From Actinomycetes bacterium (GTDB lineage: Bacteria; Actinomycetota; Acidimicrobiia; Spongiisociales; UBA5794), in contig JAHEEL010000018.1 in NCBI GenBank assembly GCA_024640745.1, positions 1-18,250 of the forward strand: a stretch of DNA of 18,250 bases, written 5' to 3'. The notes below the pieces were generated by a model. The model saw only the letters and a list, made by a program, of their open reading frames with translations, did not search any database and had not been told where the DNA came from. This document shows positions 1 through 7,347 of this stretch, one piece after another (position 1 is the stretch's first letter; each line of letters starts with the position of its first letter). The position numbers and the translations under genes were made by a program.

Positions 1-103
1 CGGTCACGAGCGCGAGGAAGCTCGCCGCCATGGCGGCCCACAGCTGCGGGCTCATCAGGAGGAGGCCCGCCCGGTCTGCGACGCTTTGGAGTTGAGCTTC
101 CAT
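1..103 (-). CDS. N-terminal fragment of an unknown, probably membrane-associated protein (runs off the window)
   Basis: Reading the minus strand from the ATG at 103 gives MEAQLQSVADRAGL followed by a hydrophobic stretch (LLLMSPQLWAAMAASFLALV) that reaches the window edge without a stop. The hydrophobic run from about residue 14 looks like a signal anchor or first membrane helix. No good Shine-Dalgarno sequence is visible before the ATG, and the frame stays open upstream to a TGA at 146-148 with no better start. With about 34 residues no family can be named. It lies 237 nt downstream of the small membrane protein at 341-481 on the same strand, so the two could share a transcript. Confidence 0.4.
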   Translation of the reverse strand, partial: MEAQLQSVADRAGLLLMSPQLWAAMAASFLALVT

Positions 104-340
104 AGCTGCATCGTGGACAAACGGTGCCCGATGATCAATCGGGCATCACCCCACTCCAACCCCGAGAACCCTGAGACCGTGTCGGGGCTTCACGCGTTGG
201 CACATGGGACCGGTTCAAGCCGAGCCAAGCCTTGATCCCCGACTGCGAAGCGCAGGCCCCGGCCACTCCGGCGGCGACTGCCGTGATCGTTCGCGTGCTG
301 GTGCGGATTCAGGATGTGGTGTTGCGAGATCGACAGCCGG

Positions 341-481
341 TCACACCACGATCCAGAGGTACAGGCCAAAACCCATCGCTATGGGTACCAGAAGCCACAG
401 CCACATCCACCGTCGCGAAGGCGACCCACTCGACGAGGGGACCGAGCCCGCTCCGTCCGCATCGTTGCGCCCATCTGCCAT
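341..481 (-). CDS. 46-residue single-pass membrane protein
   Basis: Begins MADGRNDADGAGS, has a Ser/Pro/Gly-rich polar N-terminus of about 24 residues with a basic SRR, and then a Trp-rich hydrophobic helix (WMWLWLLVPIAMGFGLYLWI) reaching almost to the stop (TGA at 341-343). The start is supported by a strong Shine-Dalgarno run, AGGGAGG, 5 nt before the ATG at 481. The positive charge just before the helix predicts the polar N-terminus in the cytoplasm and the C-terminus outside (positive-inside rule). The other frames here, including longer ones, have no such signals. No family is recognised. A weak promoter can be drawn at 508-536. It may be a small subunit or regulator of a membrane complex, but nothing in the sequence says which. 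Confidence 0.65.
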   Translation of the reverse strand: MADGRNDADGAGSVPSSSGSPSRRWMWLWLLVPIAMGFGLYLWIVV

Positions 482-507
482 CAGGGCCTCCCTTCGCTCG
501 TCCCGGC

Positions 508-536
508 ACTCTAGCTCGCAGGACGCAAGGGTTGAA
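508..536 (-). promoter_or_regulatory. Possible promoter of the small membrane protein
   Basis: On the minus strand TAGAGT (508-513) lies 17 nt downstream of TTCAAC (531-536). The -10 keeps the TAnnnT pattern and the -35 matches TTGACA poorly. Transcription would start near 500, giving a leader of about 20 nt that contains the AGGGAGG ribosome binding site. Confidence 0.3.
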
Positions 537-664
537 AGGGGTGGTCGCTTCTCGCCAAGGCACCACCCGAGATCGCCATAGCCGAGGTGCTCGTCGAGAT
601 GTAGACGGGGTTGCGGGGGCCGATGCCGTCGCGCTCCCCCACGCGATCCACCGATCGGGATGCG

Positions 665-670
665 TATGCT
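665..670 (+). promoter_or_regulatory. -10 box of the ligC-like gene (probable leaderless transcript)
   Basis: TATGCT (665-670) ends 6 nt before the ATG at 677. A start site 6-8 nt after the -10 would coincide with the A of the ATG, giving an mRNA with no leader. There is no Shine-Dalgarno sequence, which fits. No convincing -35 was found. Confidence 0.45.
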
Positions 671-676
671 CGGCGG

Positions 677-1705
677 ATGACCGACTGGCCGTTTGCTTCA
701 CCGATCAGGCCCATGAAGGCACGGGTGCGAGAGACTCCTCCGCAAGGCGAAGGCTGGGTGTATGAACCCAAGTGGGATGGCTTCCGGGTCGTGGCCTGGG
801 GTGGTGCCGAGCCGAAGCTGGAGAGCCGCAACCGCAAACCGCTGCTTCGGTACTTCCCGGAACTCGTTCCTGCGCTCGATCAGCTTCCGGCAGGGACGGT
901 GGTCGACGGCGAGGTGGTCGTGGTCATCGACGACGTCACCCAATTCGACAAACTCCAGAGTCGGATCCATCCGGCGGCCTCTCGAATCGAGCTGCTGTCT
1001 CGTGAGATCCCCGCCGAGCTGGTGGCTTTTGACCTGCTCGCCGTCGACGGACAGGATCTGCGCGGTGCACCCTGGACCGAGCGTCGGGCGCAGCTCGAGC
1101 GCCTCCTTGCAGACCTCGAGTTTCCCTGGCACCTCAGCCCGGTGACGAGCGACTTCGCTGAAGCCGAGCGCTGGTTCGTCGAGTACGAGGGCGCCGGCTG
1201 TGACGGGATCATCTGCAAGCTCGACGACGGTGCGTACGTCGAGGACAAGCGCGTCTGGATCAAGTGGAAACACCGGCGCGATTGTGACTGTGTGGTGGGT
1301 GGGTACCGGGTCCACAAGGACGGCGACAAGATTGGCTCCATTCTGCTCGGCCTGTTCGACGATGACGGCAACTTCCACTTCATGGGCCACTGCTCCGGTT
1401 TCTCGAATCACGACCGGGTCGAGCTGCTGCGCCGGTTCGAGGAGATCCGCTCGGAGGAGAGCTTCGGCGGTGACGCGGTCAGAGTCCCGGGCACCCAGAG
1501 CCGCTGGTCGACCGGCAGGGAAACCGACTGGACCCCGGTCTCACCGGGCGTCGTGGTTCAGATCAGCTACGACCAGCTCGAGGGCGGTCGCTTTCGCCAT
1601 GCCACCCGCTTCGAGCGGTGGCGTCCCGACAAGCCGGCGGACGAATGCACCTTGGACCAGCTCGAGCGCCCGGTGGGCGTCGGCTTCGACGAGGTCGTTT
1701 CCTAG
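677..1705 (+). CDS. ligC: ATP-dependent DNA ligase, LigC type
   Basis: A 342-residue ligase of the mycobacterial LigC kind. The nucleotidyltransferase domain opens with the family's Pro-rich start (SPIRPMKARV) and carries the adenylation motif EPKWDG with Lys32 as the nucleophile. Later motifs include the acidic GEVVVVIDD, FDLLAVDG, and the Lys-rich WIKWKH before the OB-fold domain, which ends with VVQISYDQLEGGRFRHATRFERWR. It should seal nicks in duplex DNA using ATP. LigC enzymes act as backup ligases in end joining and base-excision repair. The ATG at 677 was preferred over one 66 nt upstream because the family start lies there and a -10 box sits just before it. It converges on the polymerase gene, and the two stop codons share the palindrome CCTAGG. 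The family call is firm; the LigC label rests on length, lack of extra domains and the polymerase neighbour. Confidence 0.9.
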   Translation: MTDWPFASPIRPMKARVRETPPQGEGWVYEPKWDGFRVVAWGGAEPKLESRNRKPLLRYFPELVPALDQLPAGTVVDGEVVVVIDDVTQFDKLQSRIHPAASRIELLSREIPAELVAFDLLAVDGQDLRGAPWTERRAQLERLLADLEFPWHLSPVTSDFAEAERWFVEYEGAGCDGIICKLDDGAYVEDKRVWIKWKHRRDCDCVVGGYRVHKDGDKIGSILLGLFDDDGNFHFMGHCSGFSNHDRVELLRRFEEIRSEESFGGDAVRVPGTQSRWSTGRETDWTPVSPGVVVQISYDQLEGGRFRHATRFERWRPDKPADECTLDQLERPVGVGFDEVVS

Positions 1706-2709
1706 GTTCCCGGGTCTTCTTCCCAGTTCTCGGCGCGCTTCTTCGAGGGCTGCACGCGGGGCGGTTCGCCGGGCATCTTGGGGTAGTGCGGCGGCCAGGG
1801 GGCGTCGCCGATACCCCGTTCTTCGTCGGCGGCAACGAGGGCCAAGGCGGCGTCGAGCAAGCAGGCCGCCTCATCGATGCCGTCTGTGAGGTCGCCGACC
1901 TGGGTCCAGCGCTCCTTGAAGCTCATGAGGTCCATCGCCCGGTGGTCGATGGTGTCGAGCTCATCCCAACGGAAGGGTGTCGAGACCCAGCCGGTGTGTC
2001 GGATCGAGTAGGCGCTGGCAATCGTCTTGTCCCAGGCGTTCTGGTTGAAGTCCAGGAAGACGCCGTCGCGCTCCTCCTTCCACCAATCCGTCGTTGCCAG
2101 CTCGTGGCGACGCTCCACCTCGCGGGCGATGGCGAGGCCGGCGCGCCGCACCTGGAAGAAGTCCCACAAACGCTCGAGTCTGACGTAGATGTGGATGCCA
2201 CGATTGCCCGAAGTCTTCGGCCAGCCGATCAGGCCGAGCTCGTCGAGGACCTCCTTGACCGTGCCGGCAACGTCGCGGGTCGCCTCGAAGTCGTAGCCGT
2301 CCGTCGGGTCGAGATCGATCCGCAGCTCGTCGGGATGGCCAAGATCACCAGCACGGGCATTCCACGGGTTGAGATCGATGCAGTTCATCTGCGCCATCCA
2401 GATGACGTCGCCTTCGTCTTGCGGTGCGAACATGCGACCCGGCCGAGCTGAGGGGAAGCGAACATCGACCAGGTTGGGGGCATTCTTCGGGCGCTTCACG
2501 AACAGCGGCGGTTCACCGACGCCGCGGTTCCAGCGCTTGAGCATCGTTGGCCGGTTGGAGACGCCGCGCAGCGCGCCGGTCGCGCACATGAGGTAGTGCT
2601 CGACGACGTCGAGCTTGGTCCAACCCTGCTCGGGGAACATGACCTTGTGTGCGCTCGAGATACGTATCTCGCGGCCACCTGCCTCGACAAACACCTCACC
2701 AACGGCCAT
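1702..2709 (-). CDS. Stand-alone LigD-type polymerase/primase domain protein (archaeo-eukaryotic primase superfamily)
   Basis: A 335-residue protein matching the polymerase domain of LigD but with no ligase or phosphoesterase attached. It opens with the family's SSAHKVMFPE..GWTKLD segment. The catalytic acidic pair is D132 and D134 (RIDLDP), the SGNRGIH motif spans 167-173, and a third acidic residue is D220 in FLDFNQ. Relatives add ribo- and deoxyribonucleotides at breaks and gaps, and mycobacterial stand-alone forms sit beside ligC, as here. The start at 2709 is chosen because the family N-terminus follows it and AGGGA lies a few bases upstream. A TTG at 2748 is possible but adds residues unlike the family. 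Its Pro/Lys/Glu-rich tail (about 305-335) looks disordered. It could backfill gaps for the convergent LigC in repair. Confidence 0.9.
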   Translation of the reverse strand: MAVGEVFVEAGGREIRISSAHKVMFPEQGWTKLDVVEHYLMCATGALRGVSNRPTMLKRWNRGVGEPPLFVKRPKNAPNLVDVRFPSARPGRMFAPQDEGDVIWMAQMNCIDLNPWNARAGDLGHPDELRIDLDPTDGYDFEATRDVAGTVKEVLDELGLIGWPKTSGNRGIHIYVRLERLWDFFQVRRAGLAIAREVERRHELATTDWWKEERDGVFLDFNQNAWDKTIASAYSIRHTGWVSTPFRWDELDTIDHRAMDLMSFKERWTQVGDLTDGIDEAACLLDAALALVAADEERGIGDAPWPPHYPKMPGEPPRVQPSKKRAENWEEDPGT

Positions 2710-2779
2710 GGTCGGTCCCTGGTCCGGAAGGGACGGCAATGAGTTCAAGAAAGAGCATCGCGCGATCGTTCACGTTGCG

Positions 2780-2785
2780 AGCGTA
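2780..2785 (-). promoter_or_regulatory. Possible -10 box upstream of the stand-alone polymerase gene
   Basis: On the minus strand TACGCT (2780-2785) is followed after 6 nt by a GTG (2773) opening a 25-codon frame that ends at 2696, 14 nt inside the polymerase gene. The leader to the polymerase ATG would be about 64 nt. The -35 is weak (ATTCTG at the right distance). Confidence 0.25.
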
Positions 2786-2908
2786 GTCCTCGGTCCCGAT
2801 CTCAGAATGCGGAGACTATGACGGCGAGGGGCACGCAGCTCGGTCGCCTCCGCGAGGCAGCTGCTTCAATGCCCCGGACAGCTGGCGCGGAAACTTCTCC
2901 CCTGGGAT

Positions 2909-3187
2909 TCACGTCCTGCTGTCCCACTCCTCGGCCGCCAGTTTGAGGTCTCGCCAGTCGGTGAGGCCCAGCTGCGCCGCCTTGATGAGCCCGCTAATCG
3001 TCCCATCGCTCAGCGTGATCATGTCTTCAATCACCGATCGAGGCGGGGAAACGTCGCCGTAGCAGTCGTGCCACGCGAGATCGACGATGTCGAGAAGATC
3101 GAGAGCCAGTTCACCTTCGGCGGTTCCGAAAATGGCACCGACTTGGGGCTCGCGTTCCTTGCGTCGCTCCGCTCTGCCGACTGCCAT
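2909..3187 (-). CDS. Conserved small acidic protein of unknown function
   Basis: 92 residues, beginning MAVGRAERRKEREPQVG, with a basic charged N-terminus and then an acidic helical body (ELALDLLDIVDLAWHDCYGD, then PPRSVIEDMITLSDG and LIKAAQLGLTDWRDLKLAAE). I know similar short proteins in actinobacteria, with the LAWHDCYG and TDWRDL signatures, but no function for them. The Cys in WHDCYG and the D/W residues are the likely conserved core. The frame extends upstream to 3676, but that part overlaps the ankyrin gene and is low in family features, so the ATG at 3187 is used. A CACAAT box 6 nt before the ATG may be a -10. It lies between the polymerase and LigD genes and could be linked to repair by position only. 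Confidence 0.7.
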   Translation of the reverse strand: MAVGRAERRKEREPQVGAIFGTAEGELALDLLDIVDLAWHDCYGDVSPPRSVIEDMITLSDGTISGLIKAAQLGLTDWRDLKLAAEEWDSRT

Positions 3188-3259
3188 AAGACCATTGTGG
3201 CAAGGTCCGGCGCATGCCGCACGTGCGTCCGTCCGTGCCCTCCGCCGGCCGAACCACAT

Positions 3260-3685
3260 GTGGGCATCGGCAGTCATACGGTCGCGACCTCGGAGCATCG
3301 GCTCAGCTGGGAACGGGCGGCAGCGGTCGGTGGCGTCCGTGTGCTCGACCGCATGCGGCGCAGCGGCCACGACATCGACGCCAAGGACGGCTACGGCCTG
3401 ACCGCGCTGATGCGAGCTGCCCACGAGGGCCAGGAAGACGCGGTCGCATGGCTGATCGCCGAGGGGGCTGATCTCGACCACACCTCGAAGTTCCACCTCA
3501 GCGCGCTCATGCTTGCGGTGATCGGCGCGCACAACGAGGTCGCGCGGCTGCTCGAGAGAGCCGGCGCCGACGTGAACATCGACGGCTCGGGCGCGCCCGG
3601 CTTCGCCGGGAAGTCCGCCGCCGAGATCGCGGAGGGGGCCGGCAACCGCCGCCTTGCCGCCTACATTCGCGGCCAAGGTCGCTGA
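3260..3685 (+). CDS. Ankyrin-repeat protein
   Basis: About 141 residues if the GTG at 3260 is the start. It carries ankyrin repeats: a first helix pair (WERAAAVGGVRVLDRM), then DAKDGYGLTALMRAAHEGQ, EDAVAWLIAEGADLDH, SALMLAVIGAHNEVARLLER and AGADVNIDGSG, closing with a capping helix pair. Ankyrin repeats bind other proteins, so this is probably a cytoplasmic adaptor or inhibitor. No catalytic domain or signal peptide is seen. The frame is open back to 3068, but that part overlaps the minus-strand gene ending at 2909 and has no ankyrin pattern. The start is uncertain: no clear ribosome binding site precedes 3260, and an ATG at 3356 would cut the first repeat. It converges with ligD, which ends 68 nt further on. 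Confidence 0.75.
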   Translation: MGIGSHTVATSEHRLSWERAAAVGGVRVLDRMRRSGHDIDAKDGYGLTALMRAAHEGQEDAVAWLIAEGADLDHTSKFHLSALMLAVIGAHNEVARLLERAGADVNIDGSGAPGFAGKSAAEIAEGAGNRRLAAYIRGQGR

Positions 3686-3706
3686 CTCAATCCTCGGCGA
3701 GCGACA

Positions 3707-3725
3707 CGCTCTCCGATCAAGAGCG
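3707..3725. terminator. Small hairpin between convergent ankyrin and ligD genes
   Basis: CGCTCT (3707-3712) and AGAGCG (3720-3725) form a 6-bp perfect stem around a 7-nt loop. It lies in the 68-nt gap between two converging genes, where a bidirectional terminator would be expected. There is no T-run on either side, so activity is uncertain. Confidence 0.3.
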
Positions 3726-3753
3726 CGATCCGACGCCTGACATCGCCGAACGC

Positions 3754-6252
3754 CTAGCCCGGGTACCTGGCCGCCAGCGCCTTCAGGCCGGCCTTGATGT
3801 CGGGGGCATCGGTCAACACCCCGAGCAGCGGGTCGTCCTTCATCGAGGCCAGGCGGCGCGGCATCGACTTGATCGTGAATCGTGCGACGTCCAGGTTCTT
3901 GGATACCTCACGCCATCTCAGAGGGGCCGATACCGTTGCGTCCGGCACGGGCCGCACGCTGTAGGGGGCGACAATCAGCTTGCCTCGCCCGTTCTGGAGA
4001 TAGTCGAGATACACCTTGCCGTCTCGGGCCTGCGGATTTCGTGCCGTTGTCGCGAGGTCACCGACTTCCGCCTCGACCACGCGGGCGATCAGCTCACCGA
4101 GGAGTCGCTGCTGGTCGTAGTCGTATCCTCGGCCCATCGGCACCAGGATGTGGAGGCCGGTCTTGCCGCTCGTCTTGGGATAGCTCGGAAGACCCATCGC
4201 ATCGCACGTGTGCTTGATTGTCTTGGCCACGGAAACGACCGACGAGACTGGTGCCTCCTTCGGGTCGAGATCCAGCACGCACCAATCGGGAGCGCCGATG
4301 TGCTCCACCGTGCTCGCCCACACGTGGATCGGTATCGTCGCCAGGTTTGCGAGGTAGCGCAGTGCCTCGACGTCATCGACGATGAAGTAGGCGCTACTGC
4401 CGTCCCCCGCCGACACCTGCTCGGTGCGTACCCAGTCGGGAACGAAGTCCGGGGCGTTCTTCTGGAAGAAGGACTTTCCGTGGATGCCGTCCGGATACCG
4501 ATCGAGAACCAACGGACGATCCGCCAGGTAGGGCAGGAGGTGGTCGGCGACCGCCGTGTAGTAGTCGATGAGGTCGCCTTTCGTGTACCCCTCCTCGGGC
4601 CAGAACACTTTGGCCGTATTGGTCGGCTCGACGGAATGGGCATCCCGGATTTCAGGCGGCGGAGCGGTGTGACTGTGGAGATCGAGGTCCATGACGGCAT
4701 CAAATTCGAGTGGCTCGAATGCGACGAACACGGGATGCCGAAGTGCGCCGGCGTCGGTCACTTCCTTGAATCGCACCGTGCATTGAAGCGTGGGGTGGAC
4801 CCATACGGTCGTCGCAACCTCGCGCGGCGCACCGAGGACGCTGGGCTCGGCCACAACCTCCTCATCCAACCGCGCGCGAAGCCGCCCGAGCGTTGCTTCG
4901 CTGAATCCGGAGCCAACCCGCCCGGCATAGGTCAGTGCACCGCGGGAAATCGCCCCGAGGTGGAGTGCACCGATGCCGGATGAGGGGCGTTTGCCGGTGG
5001 TGTAGCCGACGATCGCAAACGTCCCGATCTGTTCTGCGCGGATCTTGAGCCATTGATCGGAACGTCCGCCGACGTATCTGGACGTTGCCCGCTTCGCCAT
5101 GATCCCCTCGAGGCCCAGCGCCAACGTCTGCTCGAAGAGCGACTCTCCGACCCCGGCGAAGTGATCGGCGAATCGAACGGGCCCGAGGGGAGGGAGCACC
5201 TCACCGAGGATCCGCTTGCGGTCGGCAAGCGCAACCGGCCGGACGTCGAGTCCGTTGAATCCCACGAGGTCGAAGCCGAAGAACGTTGCCGGGAGTCGCA
5301 CTGCCGCGCGGCTGATATCGCGGCGATTGGAGAGTCGGGCGCGTTGCTGGAGCAACTGAAAGCTCGGCGTCCCGTCGTCGTCGAGGATCACCACCTCACC
5401 ATCGACGACGAGCTGCTCGAAGGGAAGGCGGCGGATCGCCGAGGCGATCTCGGGGAAGAGATCCGTTGCGTTCTGCCCGCTGCGGTAGCGCAAGGCCACC
5501 GAGCGGTCGGACTTGGTGGCAACGACCCGATAGCCGTCGTACTTCACCTCAAAGAGCCACTCTTCGTCGCTGAACGGCGCGTCGGCGGCCTTGGCGAGCA
5601 TCACCTCCAGTGTCGTCCCGTCGACGTTGGATTCGGTCGCGCCGACCTCGAGCAGTTCCTTCTTCAGCTGCTGCTGCTTGTCGCTGCCGCTCCTGAGGTC
5701 CTCCACATTGAGGCCGGAGAGGATCGACTGCTCGTTGAATACGTCTGCTCCTTCGCGGTCCCAGCCGTCGGCCTTCTTGATGAGCAGCCACTCGGTCGGA
5801 TTCTTCTTCATCTGCACGAGCGTCCACTGCCCGTGGAGCTTGTATCCGGCGAGCGAGAACAGGAGCTTTCCCTTCGCCATGCCGTCGTCGGGATCCTCGT
5901 CCCACGAGAGAGCGCCCCGATCCCACACGATCATCTCACCGCCGCCGTACTCACCTGCGGGGATGACGCCTTCGAAGTCCGCGTACTCGAGTGGGTGATC
6001 TTCCGTGTGTGCCGCGAACCGCTTCACGGAAGGGTCGAGGGAAGCTCCGGCCGGGACGGCCCACGACAACAGGACGCCGTCGTGTTCCAGCCTCAGGTCG
6101 TAGTGCAACCGGCTCGCTGCATGCTTCTGGACCACGAAGATCCCCGACCGATCTCGCTCCGTCCCGCCGACCGGCTCGGGCGTTGCTTCGGCTGATCGTT
6201 TGGCTCGATACGGTCCGAGACGGTCGCCTTCTGAGGGGCTCGGCGTCGTCAT
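3754..6252 (-). CDS. ligD: LigD: three-domain NHEJ DNA ligase (phosphoesterase-ligase-polymerase)
   Basis: An 832-residue end-joining enzyme. The 3'-phosphoesterase domain (about 35-190) holds the full set of metal and catalytic residues known from Pseudomonas LigD: H44, H50, D52, R54, H86 and Y90. The ATP-dependent ligase domain (about 215-520) has the nucleophile K237 in EVKYDG, VVDGEVVILD, and GIMAKRATSRY, then an OB fold ending in VRFKEVTDAGALRHPVF. The polymerase domain (about 543-825) has D661 and D663 (LDLDP), SGKTGLH at 695-701, and D750. All three active sites look intact. The start at 6252 is used because the phosphoesterase N-terminus follows directly and TAGCAT lies 7 nt before it; 29 upstream residues in frame look non-coding. 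LigD is recruited by Ku, transcribed divergently from the adjacent gene. The domain order is the proteobacterial one, not the polymerase-first mycobacterial order. Confidence 0.95.
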   Translation of the reverse strand: MTTPSPSEGDRLGPYRAKRSAEATPEPVGGTERDRSGIFVVQKHAASRLHYDLRLEHDGVLLSWAVPAGASLDPSVKRFAAHTEDHPLEYADFEGVIPAGEYGGGEMIVWDRGALSWDEDPDDGMAKGKLLFSLAGYKLHGQWTLVQMKKNPTEWLLIKKADGWDREGADVFNEQSILSGLNVEDLRSGSDKQQQLKKELLEVGATESNVDGTTLEVMLAKAADAPFSDEEWLFEVKYDGYRVVATKSDRSVALRYRSGQNATDLFPEIASAIRRLPFEQLVVDGEVVILDDDGTPSFQLLQQRARLSNRRDISRAAVRLPATFFGFDLVGFNGLDVRPVALADRKRILGEVLPPLGPVRFADHFAGVGESLFEQTLALGLEGIMAKRATSRYVGGRSDQWLKIRAEQIGTFAIVGYTTGKRPSSGIGALHLGAISRGALTYAGRVGSGFSEATLGRLRARLDEEVVAEPSVLGAPREVATTVWVHPTLQCTVRFKEVTDAGALRHPVFVAFEPLEFDAVMDLDLHSHTAPPPEIRDAHSVEPTNTAKVFWPEEGYTKGDLIDYYTAVADHLLPYLADRPLVLDRYPDGIHGKSFFQKNAPDFVPDWVRTEQVSAGDGSSAYFIVDDVEALRYLANLATIPIHVWASTVEHIGAPDWCVLDLDPKEAPVSSVVSVAKTIKHTCDAMGLPSYPKTSGKTGLHILVPMGRGYDYDQQRLLGELIARVVEAEVGDLATTARNPQARDGKVYLDYLQNGRGKLIVAPYSVRPVPDATVSAPLRWREVSKNLDVARFTIKSMPRRLASMKDDPLLGVLTDAPDIKAGLKALAARYPG

Positions 6253-6259
6253 GCGATCG

Positions 6260-6265
6260 ATGCTA
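6260..6265 (-). promoter_or_regulatory. -10 box of ligD (probable leaderless transcript)
   Basis: On the minus strand TAGCAT (6260-6265) ends 7 nt before the ATG at 6252. No Shine-Dalgarno sequence is present. It lies in the 134-nt divergent gap between ligD and ku, so both genes could be controlled from one short region. Confidence 0.4.
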
Positions 6266-6368
6266 GATGAGCAGTCGAATCGTCGCCGGGCCATCGCCGA
6301 CGCCCAGGAACGGTCCCCTCGGGTCTGCGTCGAGCCCACAAATTCTTAGGGCCGCTTTTCCCGCTCTG

Positions 6369-6377
6369 TGCTATACA
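6369..6377 (+). promoter_or_regulatory. Extended -10 promoter of ku
   Basis: TGCTATACA: a TG-n extension (6369-6371) joined to TATACA (6372-6377), 9 nt before the ATG at 6387. An extended -10 can replace a poor -35, and none is obvious here. The transcript would have little or no leader. Confidence 0.5.
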
Positions 6378-6386
6378 AGAGTCCCT

Positions 6387-7322
6387 ATGGCACGTGCAAT
6401 TGCATCAGGAACGATCAGCTTCGGTCTCGTAGCGATACCCGTGAAGCTGTTCTCAACCAACGAATCGGGTGCGCGAATTCAGTTCAACTCGATCCACGCG
6501 GCGTGCGGAACCCGCGTCCGCCAGCAGTTGTACTGCCCGACCGACGAGGTCACGGTCACGCGTGACGAGCTCGTCAAGGGATACGAGTTCGCGAAGGATC
6601 AGTACGTCACTTTCGCACCCGAGGAGTTGAAGGAGATCGAGGTTCCTCCAACCCAGTCGATCGACATCAAGGAGTTTGTGCCGCTCGATCAAGTCGATCC
6701 GCTCTACTTCGAGAAGGCGTACTATCTCGGGCCCGACAAGGGTGGCGCCAAGCCGTACGCCCTGCTGTCGGAAGCCATGAAGGCAACAGGCCGGGCTGCC
6801 CTGGCCCGCTACGCGGCACGGGGCAAGGACTACCTGGTGCTGCTCCGGCCATTCGAAGAAGGCATCGTCATGCAACAGCTGCGGTACTCCGACGAGATTC
6901 GCGCCTTCGATGATGTCGATTCGAGCGCCGCAGCGGTTGACGAGGCCGAGCTTGCGCTGGCCGTGCAGCTTGTGGAACAGATCGCCAGCGACACGTTCGA
7001 CCCAGAAGAGTACAGCGACGGCGTCAAGGACCGGATTCTGGCTGCGATCGAGCAGAAGATCGCGGGCCAGGAGATGACGTTCGCCACCAGGGAAGAGCCA
7101 AAGGCTCAGGTCATCGACCTGATGGCTGCCCTCAAGGCAAGCCTTGGGGACGAATCCGACGCGGCTCCGAAGAAGACCGGCTCGGGCGACACACGCACGC
7201 GGAAGCCAACCAAGAAGGGGGCGTCGACGAAGGCCTCCTCGGCGACGTCCTCCAAACGCAAGCCTGCCAAGAAGGCTGCGCCGGCGACACCCGCGAAAAG
7301 GCGCGCGAACACGAAGAAGTGA
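6387..7322 (+). CDS. ku: Ku, bacterial NHEJ end-binding protein
   Basis: A 311-residue Ku homolog. It starts with the family signature MARAIASGTISFGLVAIPVK, continues with FNSIHAACGTRVRQQLYCP, the central KAYYLGPDKGGAKPYALL and MKATGRAALARYA, and the EMTFATREEPKAQVIDLMAAL segment (about 229-250). The core forms a homodimeric ring that threads onto double-strand ends and recruits LigD. Residues 258-311 are a disordered Lys/Ala/Ser/Thr tail, like the extended C-termini of mycobacterial and Streptomyces Ku, which add DNA binding. The ATG at 6387 is chosen because the Ku core begins there; 40 upstream in-frame residues are unlike Ku. Ku is divergent from ligD and is followed 25 nt later by the MerR-TPR gene in the same direction, so the latter two probably form an operon. 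Confidence 0.96.
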   Translation: MARAIASGTISFGLVAIPVKLFSTNESGARIQFNSIHAACGTRVRQQLYCPTDEVTVTRDELVKGYEFAKDQYVTFAPEELKEIEVPPTQSIDIKEFVPLDQVDPLYFEKAYYLGPDKGGAKPYALLSEAMKATGRAALARYAARGKDYLVLLRPFEEGIVMQQLRYSDEIRAFDDVDSSAAAVDEAELALAVQLVEQIASDTFDPEEYSDGVKDRILAAIEQKIAGQEMTFATREEPKAQVIDLMAALKASLGDESDAAPKKTGSGDTRTRKPTKKGASTKASSATSSKRKPAKKAAPATPAKRRANTKK

Positions 7323-7347
7323 CCACAGACGACGAACGCTGCGAGTG

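Noticed and set aside
171..216. CCCCGA ... TCGGGG hairpin near 171-207
   Set aside because: Only a 6-bp stem with a 16-nt loop; expected by chance at this GC content.
232..765. Plus-strand frames before ligC
   Set aside because: They overlap the small membrane gene and the ligC start, have no ribosome binding sites, and match no family.
3068..3259. Upstream extension of the ankyrin gene
   Set aside because: Overlaps the conserved minus-strand gene and has no ankyrin pattern, so the start was moved to about 3260.
5053..6195. 380-codon plus-strand open frame antisense to ligD
   Set aside because: It lies wholly across the phosphoesterase and ligase domains of ligD, which have intact catalytic motifs in the other strand; long antisense frames are expected in high-GC coding DNA. 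No start signal or family feature.
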